Shown here piece by piece: positions 48,780 to 58,003 of a stretch of 64,000 bases of DNA (position 1 is its first letter; each line of letters begins with the position of its first letter). Where the stretch lies: the NCBI RefSeq assembly GCF_030123365.1, contig NZ_CP126107.1, positions 4,983,501 through 5,047,500 on the forward strand, written 5' to 3'. The notes beneath the pieces are model-generated. The model did no database searches. It saw only the letters and a program-made list of their open reading frames with translations, and was not told where the DNA came from. The position numbers were made by a program, and so were the translations under genes. The stretch is from Neobacillus sp. SuZ13. GTDB taxonomy: Bacteria; Bacillota; Bacilli; Bacillales; Cytobacillaceae.

Positions 48780-49802
48780 TTACCCTTTTAATAACGTTTT
48801 TGCTGCACCCTCATCTGTGATTAATATTGTTGATTCCGGTGCTTGTTTTAAGTATGCTTTGATGGCTTTTGCTTTTGAGCCCCCGCCGGCAACAGCGATG
48901 ACATTGGGAATGTGAACTAGATCTTCTAACTGCAGGCCAATCGTTGACACCTTGTGAACGATTTCTCCTTGTTCGTTAAAATAATAGCCAAATGCTTCAC
49001 CTACAGCTTGTTGATTTTCTAGCTTATGCAAAACTTCAGAGTTCGTTTTGCGCCGCTCAGCCATTGTGATAGCATCCCCAATCCCATGAAGAACCATGCT
49101 TGCTGATTTAATTAGTTTTAAAACCTCATGAATGTCAGGTTCTTTGATGAGTGATTCATAAATTTCGGTACTAACCTGGTCAGGTACATAGAACACTCGA
49201 TGTTTGGTATGGGTGTTTTTCGACATGATCGAGCAAATCGTATTTGCTTGATTGTTAACATCCTCACCTACTCCGCCTCTTGCTGGGACAAATAGTAGTT
49301 CTTTCTGGGTATGGTCGGGTGAAAGTCTTTCTGCGACAGCAGCCATCGTTGAACCGCCAGTTACAGCAATGATATTTTTTCCGCTGAGCAACTTTTTCAT
49401 GCACACTGCACATGCCTTGCCAAGTTCACCTTTTACCATTGGCGATTCATCACTATCGCCTGGCACAATGATCACTTTCTTTATACCGAGTCGGTGCTTT
49501 AATTCCAACTCCATCACATCAATACCTTTTAATTCACGCATAAAGCCTTCTAAGTCTTCGAGCAAATTTTTCCCTTCAGGCGTTAAACTCATTCCCACAT
49601 TATTTGTGTAAATTAAATTTTGCTCCCTTAGGAAATCTACTTCGCCTCGAAGGACTCTTTCCGTATATCCCAGGCTAACCGCTAAACTCCTTCTTCCTAC
49701 CGGTTGCATAAAACCTATATATCTTAGGATAGAATATCTCTTCTGAAGGACTTGAAGGAGATCGGGTAATAGTCTTTTCTGGATATCGATTAATGACTGC
49801 AT
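48780..49802 (-). CDS. cggR: Central glycolytic genes regulator
   Basis: 340-residue SorC/DeoR-like repressor. N-terminal helix-turn-helix (about 20-65; MQPVGRRSLAVSLGYTERVLRGEVDFLREQNLI) and a C-terminal sugar-phosphate-binding domain (VPGDSDESPMVKGELGKACA, AVTGGSTMAAVAE, GGVGEDVNNQANTI, VAGGGSKAKAIKAYL). Fructose-1,6-bisphosphate lifts repression of cggR-gapA-pgk-tpiA-gpmI-eno. ATG 49802 gives 340 residues, the B. subtilis length, with AAGGAG about 10 bases upstream; ATG 49811 is too close to that SD. Confidence 0.96.
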   Translation of the reverse strand: MQSLIDIQKRLLPDLLQVLQKRYSILRYIGFMQPVGRRSLAVSLGYTERVLRGEVDFLREQNLIYTNNVGMSLTPEGKNLLEDLEGFMRELKGIDVMELELKHRLGIKKVIIVPGDSDESPMVKGELGKACAVCMKKLLSGKNIIAVTGGSTMAAVAERLSPDHTQKELLFVPARGGVGEDVNNQANTICSIMSKNTHTKHRVFYVPDQVSTEIYESLIKEPDIHEVLKLIKSASMVLHGIGDAITMAERRKTNSEVLHKLENQQAVGEAFGYYFNEQGEIVHKVSTIGLQLEDLVHIPNVIAVAGGGSKAKAIKAYLKQAPESTILITDEGAAKTLLKG

Positions 49803-49833
49803 GAATCTCATGCTCCTTTATTATATGTAGTTG

Positions 49834-49869
49834 GTCTTAAAATGTCCACCATAGACATATTATGTCCCG
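49834..49869 (-). promoter_or_regulatory. CggR operator
   Basis: Reading minus: CGGGAC-N6-TGTC-N4-GTGGAC-N6-AGAC. The first half matches the known B. subtilis direct-repeat operator (CGGGAC-N6-TGTC) exactly; the second is degenerate. A possible promoter, TGGACA-N17-TATAAT, begins within the second half. Confidence 0.85.
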
Positions 49870-49876
49870 CTACATC

Positions 49877-49917
49877 CAAAAAAATAACCCCTGCTACGTT
49901 TTTTATTGTAACAGGAG
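49877..49917 (-). terminator. Terminator after the glutaredoxin-like gene
   Basis: CCCCTGCTAC (49888-49897) pairs with GTAACAGGAG (49908-49917) with G-U pairs; T-rich tract follows on minus. It ends only 8 bases before the CggR operator. Confidence 0.75.
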
Positions 49918-49929
49918 TGAAAACCTATT

Positions 49930-50196
49930 TCAACTGTTAAGATTGGTTTTTTTTTCATGCAAACGGTTACTTATGTCAAATTTGTTAATGACACCAAAAC
50001 CTGCTTCTACTCCATCAATATGAACTACTGGAATCATTAAACCGTATTGTTCGGTTAATTCATCACTGGATTCAATATCAATTTCTTCTAAAGCGAAATC
50101 CCATTCTTTGCTTAGTTCGTGCAGTGTGTGCTTAGCTTTCTCACAAAGCGGGCAGCTTTTCCTAGTGTAAAACGTTATTATTGTTTGCTCCATCAT
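49930..50196 (-). CDS. Glutaredoxin-like (DUF836 type) thioredoxin-fold protein
   Basis: 88-residue protein with the redox pair CPLC close to the N-terminus (TFYTRKSCPLCEKAKHTL), a cis-Pro segment MIPVVHIDG and a thioredoxin-like beta-alpha pattern. It may be a small thiol-disulphide oxidoreductase; partner unknown. ATG 50196 follows AAAGGAAA (or the next ATG, 50193). Lies 11 bases after sigL, thus probably its operon partner. Confidence 0.78.
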   Translation of the reverse strand: MMEQTIITFYTRKSCPLCEKAKHTLHELSKEWDFALEEIDIESSDELTEQYGLMIPVVHIDGVEAGFGVINKFDISNRLHEKKTNLNS

Positions 50197-50207
50197 TTGG
50201 TTTCCTT

Positions 50208-51530
50208 TCAATCAAACCTTTTTCTTTTTGCAGAAGAAGGAATGCCCATTTGATCGCGGTACTTAGCGACGGTCCTTCGTGAAACTACCATACCTTCCTC
50301 TGTTTTTAATTGTTCCACAATATCTTGGTCCGAAAGAGGTTTTTGTTTATTCTCATTTTCTATTAACGTGGAGATCTTCTTCTTTACTTGTGTGGATGAG
50401 GTATTTTCATCGTCCGAAACGGTTTGAATTGTACTTGTAAAAAATGATTTTAGCGGGAAGGTCCCGTAAGGTGTTTGCACATATTTTTCTCGTACCGCTC
50501 GGCTTACCGTAGATTCATGGATATCCAGTTCTCCTGCAATTTCCTTCATCGTCATCGGTACTAAATTGTTTGATCCTTTTTGAAAAAATGTTTCCTGCTT
50601 TTCAATAATTTTTGCAATTACCTTAGTGAGTGTCTCTTTCCGCTGCTCAATACTTTTTTGAATCCAATTATAATCTTGCAGTTTATCTTGCAGGAAGCGG
50701 CTCACCTGTTGGTCCTGGTCTTTGAATTTATGATAATACTGCTCATTTAGACTAATTCTTGGCAGTGATTCATCCGACATCCTGACAGTTAGGCCCTCAC
50801 CCGATTGTTCAATGATAGCGTCCGGAATAATATATGTGGTGGTTTCTTTTCCTAGAATGGTTCCCGGCTTTGGGTTCAAGGATTGAATTTGGTCGAAAAT
50901 ATCTTGGATCTCTTTAAGGGTCACCTTTAATTCTTTTGCGATAGGCTTCCACTTTTTTTCGGCGAACGGAATAAAATATTCAGAGACAATCTTTTGAGCT
51001 AATTCATTATTTGGGTCTAGATAATAGATTTGCATCAATAGGCACTCTTGCAGGTTTCTTGCACCAATCCCGGCCGGCTCGAGTGTTTGAATGATGGCCA
51101 AGCATTCCTCTACGACATCTTCCATTACTCTTAGCTTTTGGGCGATTTCGTTAAGGTCACCTGTAAAGTAACCGTTTTCATCAAGATTCTGAATCAGATG
51201 GCGAATTACAGTTAATTGCTCTGCTGATAAGTTCGTTATTTTCAATTGTGAAAGTAGATACTCTTCAAGTGAAAAGGGTTTATCGGCAATTTGCTCAATC
51301 CAATCCTTTTCCACCTTTTGGTTTTTCCGGCGATTGCGGTCAATAAGTGGATTCATTGGCTTAATATTGCTATGTTCAACCTGTAACAGGGGATTTTCAA
51401 GTGCCTTATCGTCTAAAAAAGCAGTTAACTCTTGGGCAGAGTACTGCAACAATGCAATGGCCTGAGATAGCTCCTGTGTCATTGCCAATTTTAATGTCTG
51501 CTGCTGCCATAAACCAGCCTTTAAGTTCAT
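50208..51530 (-). CDS. sigL: RNA polymerase sigma-54 factor (SigL)
   Basis: 440-residue sigma-54. N-terminal activator-interaction region with Gln/Leu-rich LWQQQTLKLAMTQELSQAIALLQYSAQEL, core-binding domain (about 75-250), a helix-turn-helix (LDIHESTVSRAVREKYVQTPYGTFPLKSFF) and the RpoN box RRTVAKYRDQMGIPSSAKRKR at the C-terminus, which reads the -24 element. In bacilli SigL drives levanase, amino-acid catabolism and similar operons with enhancer-binding activators. Located near clpP and tRNA-Arg as in related genomes. Confidence 0.96.
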   Translation of the reverse strand: MNLKAGLWQQQTLKLAMTQELSQAIALLQYSAQELTAFLDDKALENPLLQVEHSNIKPMNPLIDRNRRKNQKVEKDWIEQIADKPFSLEEYLLSQLKITNLSAEQLTVIRHLIQNLDENGYFTGDLNEIAQKLRVMEDVVEECLAIIQTLEPAGIGARNLQECLLMQIYYLDPNNELAQKIVSEYFIPFAEKKWKPIAKELKVTLKEIQDIFDQIQSLNPKPGTILGKETTTYIIPDAIIEQSGEGLTVRMSDESLPRISLNEQYYHKFKDQDQQVSRFLQDKLQDYNWIQKSIEQRKETLTKVIAKIIEKQETFFQKGSNNLVPMTMKEIAGELDIHESTVSRAVREKYVQTPYGTFPLKSFFTSTIQTVSDDENTSSTQVKKKISTLIENENKQKPLSDQDIVEQLKTEEGMVVSRRTVAKYRDQMGIPSSAKRKRFD

Positions 51531-51638
51531 TCGTATCCCCCCTGTTTTCTATTTTACACGATAGAGGGAAATTCGGGAATGGAAAATGATAAACTATGAA
51601 GTTCGGTGACTTATTAAACTGAATTTATCCAATAAAAA

Positions 51639-51664
51639 GCCCCCTGTTTCAGTAAACAGGGGGC
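51639..51664 (-). terminator. Terminator of the tRNA-Arg gene
   Basis: GCCCCCTGTTT (51639-51649) pairs perfectly with AAACAGGGGGC (51654-51664), four-base loop, T-run on minus. Confidence 0.92.
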
Positions 51665-51672
51665 CTTGGTGA

Positions 51673-51744
51673 TGCGCTCGGCAGGAATCGAACCTGCATT
51701 TCAAGCTTCGGAGGCTTGCGTGCTATCCGTTGCACCACGAGCGC
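51673..51744 (-). tRNA. tRNA-Arg (anticodon CCG)
   Basis: 72 nt before CCA. Acceptor GCGCTCG pairs with CGAGCGC; D-loop GTGCAACGGATAGCAC; anticodon arm CAAGC-CTCCGAA-GCTTG with anticodon CCG (reads CGG); T-arm GCAGG-TTCGATT-CCTGC. CCA is not encoded (TCA follows the discriminator A). A single-gene unit with its own terminator. Confidence 0.95.
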
Positions 51745-51872
51745 TAAATTGTAACGACTTACATATTATATGCCAGTTTCTCTAACAATGCAAGCAAAGA
51801 TTTGGTTTAAAATAGTCAGAATTGGTTATGATGGATTAGGGAAAGTTGTCGAACAATTTTATAGTCAAATTG

Positions 51873-51911
51873 TTTGACCTTTATTGACCATCAGTGTATG
51901 ATAACTATACA
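51873..51911 (+). promoter_or_regulatory. clpP promoter with CtsR operator
   Basis: On minus the site reads GGTCAAT-AAA-GGTCAAA (complement of 51873-51889), a near-perfect CtsR tandem heptad. TTGACC (51884-51889), 16 bp, TATACA (51906-51911) form a sigma-A promoter whose -35 is inside the operator. Heat or protein stress would inactivate CtsR and induce clpP. Confidence 0.85.
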
Positions 51912-51948
51912 TATTACTATTACCTTTACAATCAAAGGAGGAAGAAAA

Positions 51949-52560
51949 ATGAATTTGATCCCTACAGTTATTGAACAAACAAACCGGGGCGAGCGTGCCT
52001 ATGACATTTACTCCCGTTTGTTAAAAGACCGGATTATTATGCTGGGAAGCGCCATTGATGACCATGTAGCTAACAGCATTGTAGCACAATTATTATTCCT
52101 TGAAGCAGATAATCCTGAAAAAGATATTTCTTTATATATCAACAGCCCAGGCGGAAGCATCACAGCTGGTATGGCAATTTATGATACGATGCAATTCATT
52201 AAACCTAAAGTTCAGACGATTTGTATTGGTATGGCAGCATCCATGGGTGCATTCTTACTTGCTGCTGGTGAAAAAGGAAAGCGTTATGCCCTTCCAAACG
52301 CGGAGGTTATGATTCACCAACCACTAGGCGGTGCTCAAGGACAAGCAACTGAAATCGAGATTGCTGCAAAACGGATCTTATTCCTTCGTGAAAAATTAAA
52401 CGGAATTTTATCTGAACGGACTGGCCAGCCTCTTGAAGTAATCGCTAAAGATACAGACCGCGACAACTTCATGACAGCAGAACGTGCAAAAGAATATGGA
52501 TTAATCGACCACATTATCACTCGTAATTTAATTGATGATGAAAAGAAAAATAATAAGTAA
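51949..52560 (+). CDS. clpP: ATP-dependent Clp protease proteolytic subunit
   Basis: 203-residue serine peptidase forming the two-ring tetradecamer fed by ClpX, ClpC or ClpE. The catalytic triad regions are seen: [14 protein letters not shown] (Ser), [13 protein letters not shown] (His) and [21 protein letters not shown] (Asp). ATG 51949 follows AAAGGAGGA and gives [25 protein letters not shown]; the 25 codons upstream overlap the promoter. Degrades SsrA-tagged proteins, among others. Confidence 0.98.
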   Translation: MNLIPTVIEQTNRGERAYDIYSRLLKDRIIMLGSAIDDHVANSIVAQLLFLEADNPEKDISLYINSPGGSITAGMAIYDTMQFIKPKVQTICIGMAASMGAFLLAAGEKGKRYALPNAEVMIHQPLGGAQGQATEIEIAAKRILFLREKLNGILSERTGQPLEVIAKDTDRDNFMTAERAKEYGLIDHIITRNLIDDEKKNNK

Positions 52561-52566
52561 CATGGA

Positions 52567-52594
52567 AGCAATCGGTATCGACCGGTTGCTTTTA
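52567..52594 (+). terminator. clpP terminator
   Basis: AGCAATCGGT (52567-52576) pairs with ACCGGTTGCT (52581-52590), then TTTT. Confidence 0.85.
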
Positions 52595-52607
52595 TTCTTC
52601 AAAAAAA

Positions 52608-52637
52608 TAAAAAGGCCGGTTCCAAATGGAGCCGGCC
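52608..52637 (-). terminator. Terminator of the yvcI-crh operon
   Basis: GGCCGGTTCC pairs with GGAGCCGGCC with one mismatch; TTTTTATTTT follows on minus. Confidence 0.82.
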
Positions 52638-52646
52638 GCAAATATA

Positions 52647-52904
52647 TTACTGTTCTTTTTGAATAAAATCAGCCAATGCTTCAATCGCGGATGCTTCATC
52701 GTCTCCATCAGCCACAATATCAATCATGACACCAGAGCCAACCGCAAGGCTCATTAAGCCCATAATGCTTTTCGCATTGACTTTCTTTCCATCTTTCTCA
52801 AGAAAAATATCCGCAGAGAACCGATTTGCTTCTTGGACAAAAAGAGCTGCAGGGCGTGCTTGAAGACCTGTTTTTAATTTTACTTCTACTTGTTTCACTA
52901 ACAT
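52647..52904 (-). CDS. crh: Catabolite repression HPr-like protein
   Basis: 85-residue HPr paralogue. Position 15, the phospho-His of HPr, is Gln (KTGLQARPAA), while Ser46 (NAKSIMGLMS) is kept. It cannot take part in PTS transfer but is phosphorylated on Ser46 by HPr kinase and acts as CcpA co-repressor. ATG 52904 follows GAGGAGG and gives the normal 85-residue length. Distal gene of the yvcI-rapZ-yvcK-whiA-crh group. Confidence 0.96.
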   Translation of the reverse strand: MLVKQVEVKLKTGLQARPAALFVQEANRFSADIFLEKDGKKVNAKSIMGLMSLAVGSGVMIDIVADGDDEASAIEALADFIQKEQ

Positions 52905-53012
52905 TATACAATTCCTCCTCATGGTTATCGTCTATATTTCTTGGAGCTTGTTCACAAAATTTACTACGAGCGCATGTTATGGCTTTCACATAATTACCTA
53001 TTCAAGAAATTT

Positions 53013-53963
53013 CTATTCTTTTACCATCATATCCCCTGAACGAAGCCTTTCAGCAATAGCATCAATTTTTCTCAAACGATGATTTATTCCAGATTTACTG
53101 ATCGCACCACCAGAAACCATTTCACCCAATTCCTTAAGTGTCACATCAGTATAGTTTAAGCGGAGTTCTGCAATTTCTCTTAATTTCTCAGGTAAAATTT
53201 GCAAACCAACCGTTTGATTGATGTAGCGGATATTCTCTACCTGCCGAATTGACGCACCAATCGTTTTATTAAGATTGGCTGTCTCACAGTTTACAAGTCG
53301 ATTGACTGAATTGCGCATATCACGAACAATTCGAACATCTTCGAAGCGGAGAAGGGCGTTATGGGCACCAACAATATTTAAAAACTCGGTTATTTTCTCT
53401 GCTTCTTTTAAGTAGGTAATGTAACCTTTCTTGCGTTCAAGTGTTTTGCTATTTAGCCCAAATGTATTCATCAATTCGCATAAAGAATCATTGTGTTCTT
53501 TATAGAGCGAAGCAATTTCTAAATGATAAGAAGATGTTTCTGGATTATTGACGGATCCGCCAGCTAAAAAAGCACCGCGGAGATAAGAACGCTTACAACA
53601 TTTCTTCTTTACAAGTTCTGGTGAAATATCATGAATGATCGTAAAACCTTCACCGATAATTTTGGTATCCTCGAGAATTTCCTTTGCTTGCTGGGATAAA
53701 CGGACAATATAGACATTGTTTTTTTTCAAACGCATCTTCTTCCGAACAAGCAGCTCGACTTGGACATCATAACTCTTTTTTATTAATGTATAAATTCTTC
53801 TGGCAATCGCAGCATTTTCGGTTTGAATATCAACAACTAACTTACGATTTGAGAATGAAAGGGAACCATTCATCCGAATAAGAGCCGATAGCTCTGCTTG
53901 AATGCAGCACGTTTTCACTTCTAAGTTAGTTAATTCTTTTTTCGTTTCCGAAGCGAAAGACAT
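53013..53963 (-). CDS. whiA: WhiA-type DNA-binding protein
   Basis: 316-residue protein with an N-terminal degenerate LAGLIDADG-homing-endonuclease fold ([23 protein letters not shown] is its recognisable motif) and a C-terminal helix-turn-helix ([34 protein letters not shown]). In Bacillus it influences division and chromosome segregation rather than sporulation. ATG 53963 gives [15 protein letters not shown], the B. subtilis start and length; GGAGGGG is upstream. The motif here is domesticated and unrelated in function to the endonuclease at 37 kb. Confidence 0.96.
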   Translation of the reverse strand: MSFASETKKELTNLEVKTCCIQAELSALIRMNGSLSFSNRKLVVDIQTENAAIARRIYTLIKKSYDVQVELLVRKKMRLKKNNVYIVRLSQQAKEILEDTKIIGEGFTIIHDISPELVKKKCCKRSYLRGAFLAGGSVNNPETSSYHLEIASLYKEHNDSLCELMNTFGLNSKTLERKKGYITYLKEAEKITEFLNIVGAHNALLRFEDVRIVRDMRNSVNRLVNCETANLNKTIGASIRQVENIRYINQTVGLQILPEKLREIAELRLNYTDVTLKELGEMVSGGAISKSGINHRLRKIDAIAERLRSGDMMVKE

Positions 53964-54023
53964 CCCTTTCCCCTCCATACTAAAAACACACTAGTCTCAT
54001 GCGTTTTTAAATAATTACTATTA

Positions 54024-55007
54024 TTACGTTTCATAACGCTTTTTGGTTTCAACTAAAAGCAAATTATATAATATTTTCGCCACTTTTTTCGGGTCATGAC
54101 GTAATGCGCCATTTTCTTGATAGGCAATATCAGCATGAACCACTTCGAGCCCTAATTCAAACAGGCGCGGCAAATCGTAAACAACAGGGTCGGCCAACTC
54201 TTCATTATAACGGAGCTGGATGTCCTGTGGAATTTCTTCATTATTAACAAGGATGGTATTGATAAACGCACAGCTCATATGATCATATAAGGCCTTTACA
54301 TGGTCGCTTGCTGAAAAACCATGTGTTTCCCCCGCCTGGGTCATTAAATTACAGATATAGACCTTTTTGGCGTGTGAACGGCACAACTCATCCCCTATTT
54401 TTGGAACCAGCAAATTAGGCAGAATGCTCGTATATAAGCTCCCTGGCCCAATGATAATTAAATCGGCTTGACGAATCGCTTGAATGGTCTCTGGTAATGG
54501 ACGAATATTCTCCGGCGTCATAAATACCTTTTTAATTCTTTTACCTGAGTAGGGAATTTTCGATTCCCCTGAGACAATCGTTCCGTCTTCCATCTCAGCA
54601 TGGAGGACAACACTTTGATTGGCTGCAGGCAGGACTTTGCCGTGAACATTTAAAATTTTACTCATTTCCTGAATGGCATGAACAAAATTACCCGTAATCG
54701 AAGTCATCGCCGCCAGGATTAAATTACCAAGCGAATGTCCGGAAAGTTCATTCGATGTTTTGAATCGATGTTGAAACATTTCCTCTACGAGCGGTTCCAC
54801 ATCCGATAATGATGCTAAGACATTGCGGATGTCGCCAGGAGGAGGTATATGCAAGTCCTCACGCAAACGTCCTGAGCTGCCGCCGTCATCCGCGACAGTC
54901 ACAATGGCGGTAATATCGACAGGATACTGTTTTAATCCACGCAATAAAACTGGCAATCCTGTTCCCCCGCCAATGACGACAATTCGTGGCTGTCCGTAAA
55001 TGCTCAT
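54024..55007 (-). CDS. glmR: Gluconeogenesis/cell-wall factor YvcK (GlmR)
   Basis: 327-residue protein of the CofD/YvcK family. N-terminal nucleotide site [41 protein letters not shown] and later [17 protein letters not shown]. YvcK binds UDP-GlcNAc and stimulates GlmS, steering carbon to peptidoglycan precursors on gluconeogenic carbon sources. Overlaps rapZ by four bases. Confidence 0.95.
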   Translation of the reverse strand: MSIYGQPRIVVIGGGTGLPVLLRGLKQYPVDITAIVTVADDGGSSGRLREDLHIPPPGDIRNVLASLSDVEPLVEEMFQHRFKTSNELSGHSLGNLILAAMTSITGNFVHAIQEMSKILNVHGKVLPAANQSVVLHAEMEDGTIVSGESKIPYSGKRIKKVFMTPENIRPLPETIQAIRQADLIIIGPGSLYTSILPNLLVPKIGDELCRSHAKKVYICNLMTQAGETHGFSASDHVKALYDHMSCAFINTILVNNEEIPQDIQLRYNEELADPVVYDLPRLFELGLEVVHADIAYQENGALRHDPKKVAKILYNLLLVETKKRYET

Positions 55008-55897
55008 GTAGTTTTTTCCTTTCTCCTCTCAATGTCACGATGAGAAATACATGTCTTATAGTCCTTTTCGAAAAATTTACCAAGATACTCAGCTAGTGTT
55101 ACTGAACGATGCTGTCCACCTGTACAGCCAATCGCAATAACTAGCTGCGCTTTTCCTTCTCGCTTATAATGCGGAAGCATGAAGGAGAGCAGGTCGGTTA
55201 CTTTTTCTAAGAACTTATGCGTTTCATTCCATTTTAATACATAGCCGGAAACGTCTTCATCTAACCCAGTTTTAGGTCTCATATGCTCGATATAATGGGG
55301 ATTAGGCAAGAAGCGCACATCAAACACTAGATCCGCATCAATAGGAATTCCATACTTAAAGCCAAATGACATGACATTGACAGTGAAGATTGATTGTTTA
55401 TTCGCGGTAAATTCCGTTAATATTTTCTCACGAAGTTCCCTCGGTTTCATCTGGGAAGTATTGTAAATCACCTGAGCCCTGCCTTTTAGTTCCTCAAGAA
55501 GCTCGCGCTCAAGCGTGATTCCTTCTAACGGCAGACCTGTCTGTGCGAGCGGATGTGACCGCCTTGTTTCCTTATATCTGCGCACTAATGTGGAATCATC
55601 TGCATCTAAAAATAAGATCCTCGGAGCTACCCAGGATGTTTCTGCCAGCTCATCTAATGCTTTAAAAAGATGTTCAAAGAATTCTCTGCCCCGCAGGTCC
55701 ATCACGAGAGCAACTTTATTCATCTTATTCCCGGATTCCTTCATAAGTTCGAGGAATTTTGGAAGCAGCGTCGGAGGCAAATTATCAACACAGAAGAAGC
55801 CTAAGTCTTCAAAACTTTGAATAGCTACAGTTTTTCCTGCACCAGACATCCCTGTAATAATGACCATTTGTATGTCATTTACTGCACCGGTACTCAT
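55004..55897 (-). CDS. yvcJ: RapZ/YvcJ family nucleotide-binding protein
   Basis: 297-residue P-loop protein ([12 protein letters not shown], Walker A) with a Walker B-like LFLDADD and C-terminal domain containing [12 protein letters not shown] and HRDIERRK. The E. coli relative RapZ senses GlcNAc-6-P and adapts RNase E to GlmZ sRNA; the Bacillus member is a GTPase/ATPase affecting competence, with the RNA role unproven. Part of the conserved yvcI-J-K-whiA-crh block. Confidence 0.95.
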   Translation of the reverse strand: MSTGAVNDIQMVIITGMSGAGKTVAIQSFEDLGFFCVDNLPPTLLPKFLELMKESGNKMNKVALVMDLRGREFFEHLFKALDELAETSWVAPRILFLDADDSTLVRRYKETRRSHPLAQTGLPLEGITLERELLEELKGRAQVIYNTSQMKPRELREKILTEFTANKQSIFTVNVMSFGFKYGIPIDADLVFDVRFLPNPHYIEHMRPKTGLDEDVSGYVLKWNETHKFLEKVTDLLSFMLPHYKREGKAQLVIAIGCTGGQHRSVTLAEYLGKFFEKDYKTCISHRDIERRKEKTT

Positions 55898-55916
55898 GAT
55901 TTATTCCCCCTATAAA

Positions 55917-56384
55917 TTAGCTTGGATCTAATCGGTAACTTATTAGTTGAAAGTCTTTTGTATAAGTAAAAGTACCGTAAATAATTCCTTTTCCATGAAT
56001 CATATAATCAAGAATATGATAATCGCCAGCGGCCATTGGCAAATTTTTTAATTGGTTAATCATTTGCCATTCCAACTTACCTTCCTCGGATTCGTCTAAA
56101 TCGACCCCATCCGAATCTGTGGCTACAAATGTAAACATCATCCACTCCGAAAGCAGTTGGTCATTTTCTTTCATAATCATTGTAAATATCCCTTTTAATT
56201 GAGGATTTTTTAAATAGATCCCCGTTTCCTCACGGTATTCCCTAATGCAAGAATCCCGGACAGATTCGCCCGGCTCCATTTTCCCGCCAGGAGCTACCCA
56301 CCAGCCGCGGCGTGGCTTTTGCAGCAGCAATATTTTTCCGTCTCTAATCAATACACAATTGGTGACTCGTTGCACAGCATTCAC
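55917..56384 (-). CDS. yvcI: NUDIX hydrolase YvcI
   Basis: 155-residue MutT-like pyrophosphohydrolase. The complete Nudix box is visible as G-x5-E-x7-REExGI (GGKMEPGESVRDSCIREYREETGI), preceded by RVTNCVLIRDGKILLLQKPRRGWWVAPG. First gene of the operon. An in-frame GTG at 56375 has a better-spaced AGAGGG and could be the true start. Substrate unknown; nucleotide or GlcNAc-derived molecules have been suggested for the cluster, not for this gene by sequence. Confidence 0.93.
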   Translation of the reverse strand: MNAVQRVTNCVLIRDGKILLLQKPRRGWWVAPGGKMEPGESVRDSCIREYREETGIYLKNPQLKGIFTMIMKENDQLLSEWMMFTFVATDSDGVDLDESEEGKLEWQMINQLKNLPMAAGDYHILDYMIHGKGIIYGTFTYTKDFQLISYRLDPS

Positions 56385-56604
56385 CCTCTTTTACACAGCA
56401 TCTGCCATTTAACAACTCTCCCTTGAAGCTTGGTCTTTTTCTATACAAGCTCTCTTGAGACATGGCTATATTTCCTACTATAACTTTGAATTCATTCTTA
56501 TTATTATACTATTTTTAGGATACAGTCACAATGGATTCAAATTTGATATTTATGTTAATTATTTGTACTTTGGAAAAATATAGAGGGATGAGCAGGTCTA
56601 GCTC

Positions 56605-56634
56605 AAAAAAATAGCACAGGCAACGGGCCTGTGC
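56605..56634 (-). terminator. Terminator downstream of trxB and its repeat
   Basis: GCACAGGC (56614-56621) pairs with GCCTGTGC (56627-56634), five-base loop; seven T on minus. The rest of 56385-56604 shows only AT-rich sequence that should include the yvcI promoter. Confidence 0.85.
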
Positions 56635-56773
56635 ATGAAAGAAATATATTTTTAAAGGGGGTCAATTACTGTTTCTATCATACCGTAACTATATTGCACA
56701 ATTGTTACAGAAGAATTAAAACAGAGTTACGTTTTTGTAAATCCCCGCCGCAATATTTCTTTTTTAAGCTTTT

Positions 56774-56958
56774 GGCTGTGTTAGACTTGTCTGTTGATTT
56801 ACGTTCCAGGCGCTTTGCTTTCCGCGGGCGTTGCGGGGAGCCTCCTCGGCGCTTTTAGCGCCTGTGGGGTCTCCCCTGCCCCGTACTCCCGCAGGAGTCT
56901 TCGCGCCTTCCACTCCAATCAACAAAGTGCCAAAATTTACAATAAGCTTTAACACAGC

Positions 56959-56959
<1 letters not shown>
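56774..56959. repeat. GC-rich inverted-repeat element with 10-bp terminal repeats
   Basis: Perfect 10-bp inverted ends GGCTGTGTTA (56774-56783) and TAACACAGCC (56950-56959), then a second imperfect pair based on GTTGATT...GGCGC. The core is GC-rich, with CGGCGCTTTTAGCGCC and GGGGAG...CTCCCC hairpins, unlike the AT-rich flanks. No ORF. I recognise the core from many Bacillus intergenic regions, so it is probably a non-autonomous dispersed element. It ends at the trxB stop codon, touching its first base. Confidence 0.82.
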
Positions 56960-57984
<1,025 letters not shown>

Positions 57985-58003
57985 TTATCGTCCACCAATA
58001 TGC

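Noticed and set aside
53013-53963. WhiA as a second homing endonuclease
   Set aside because: It has the domesticated LAGLIDADG fold plus C-terminal helix-turn-helix of normal WhiA and sits in its usual operon.
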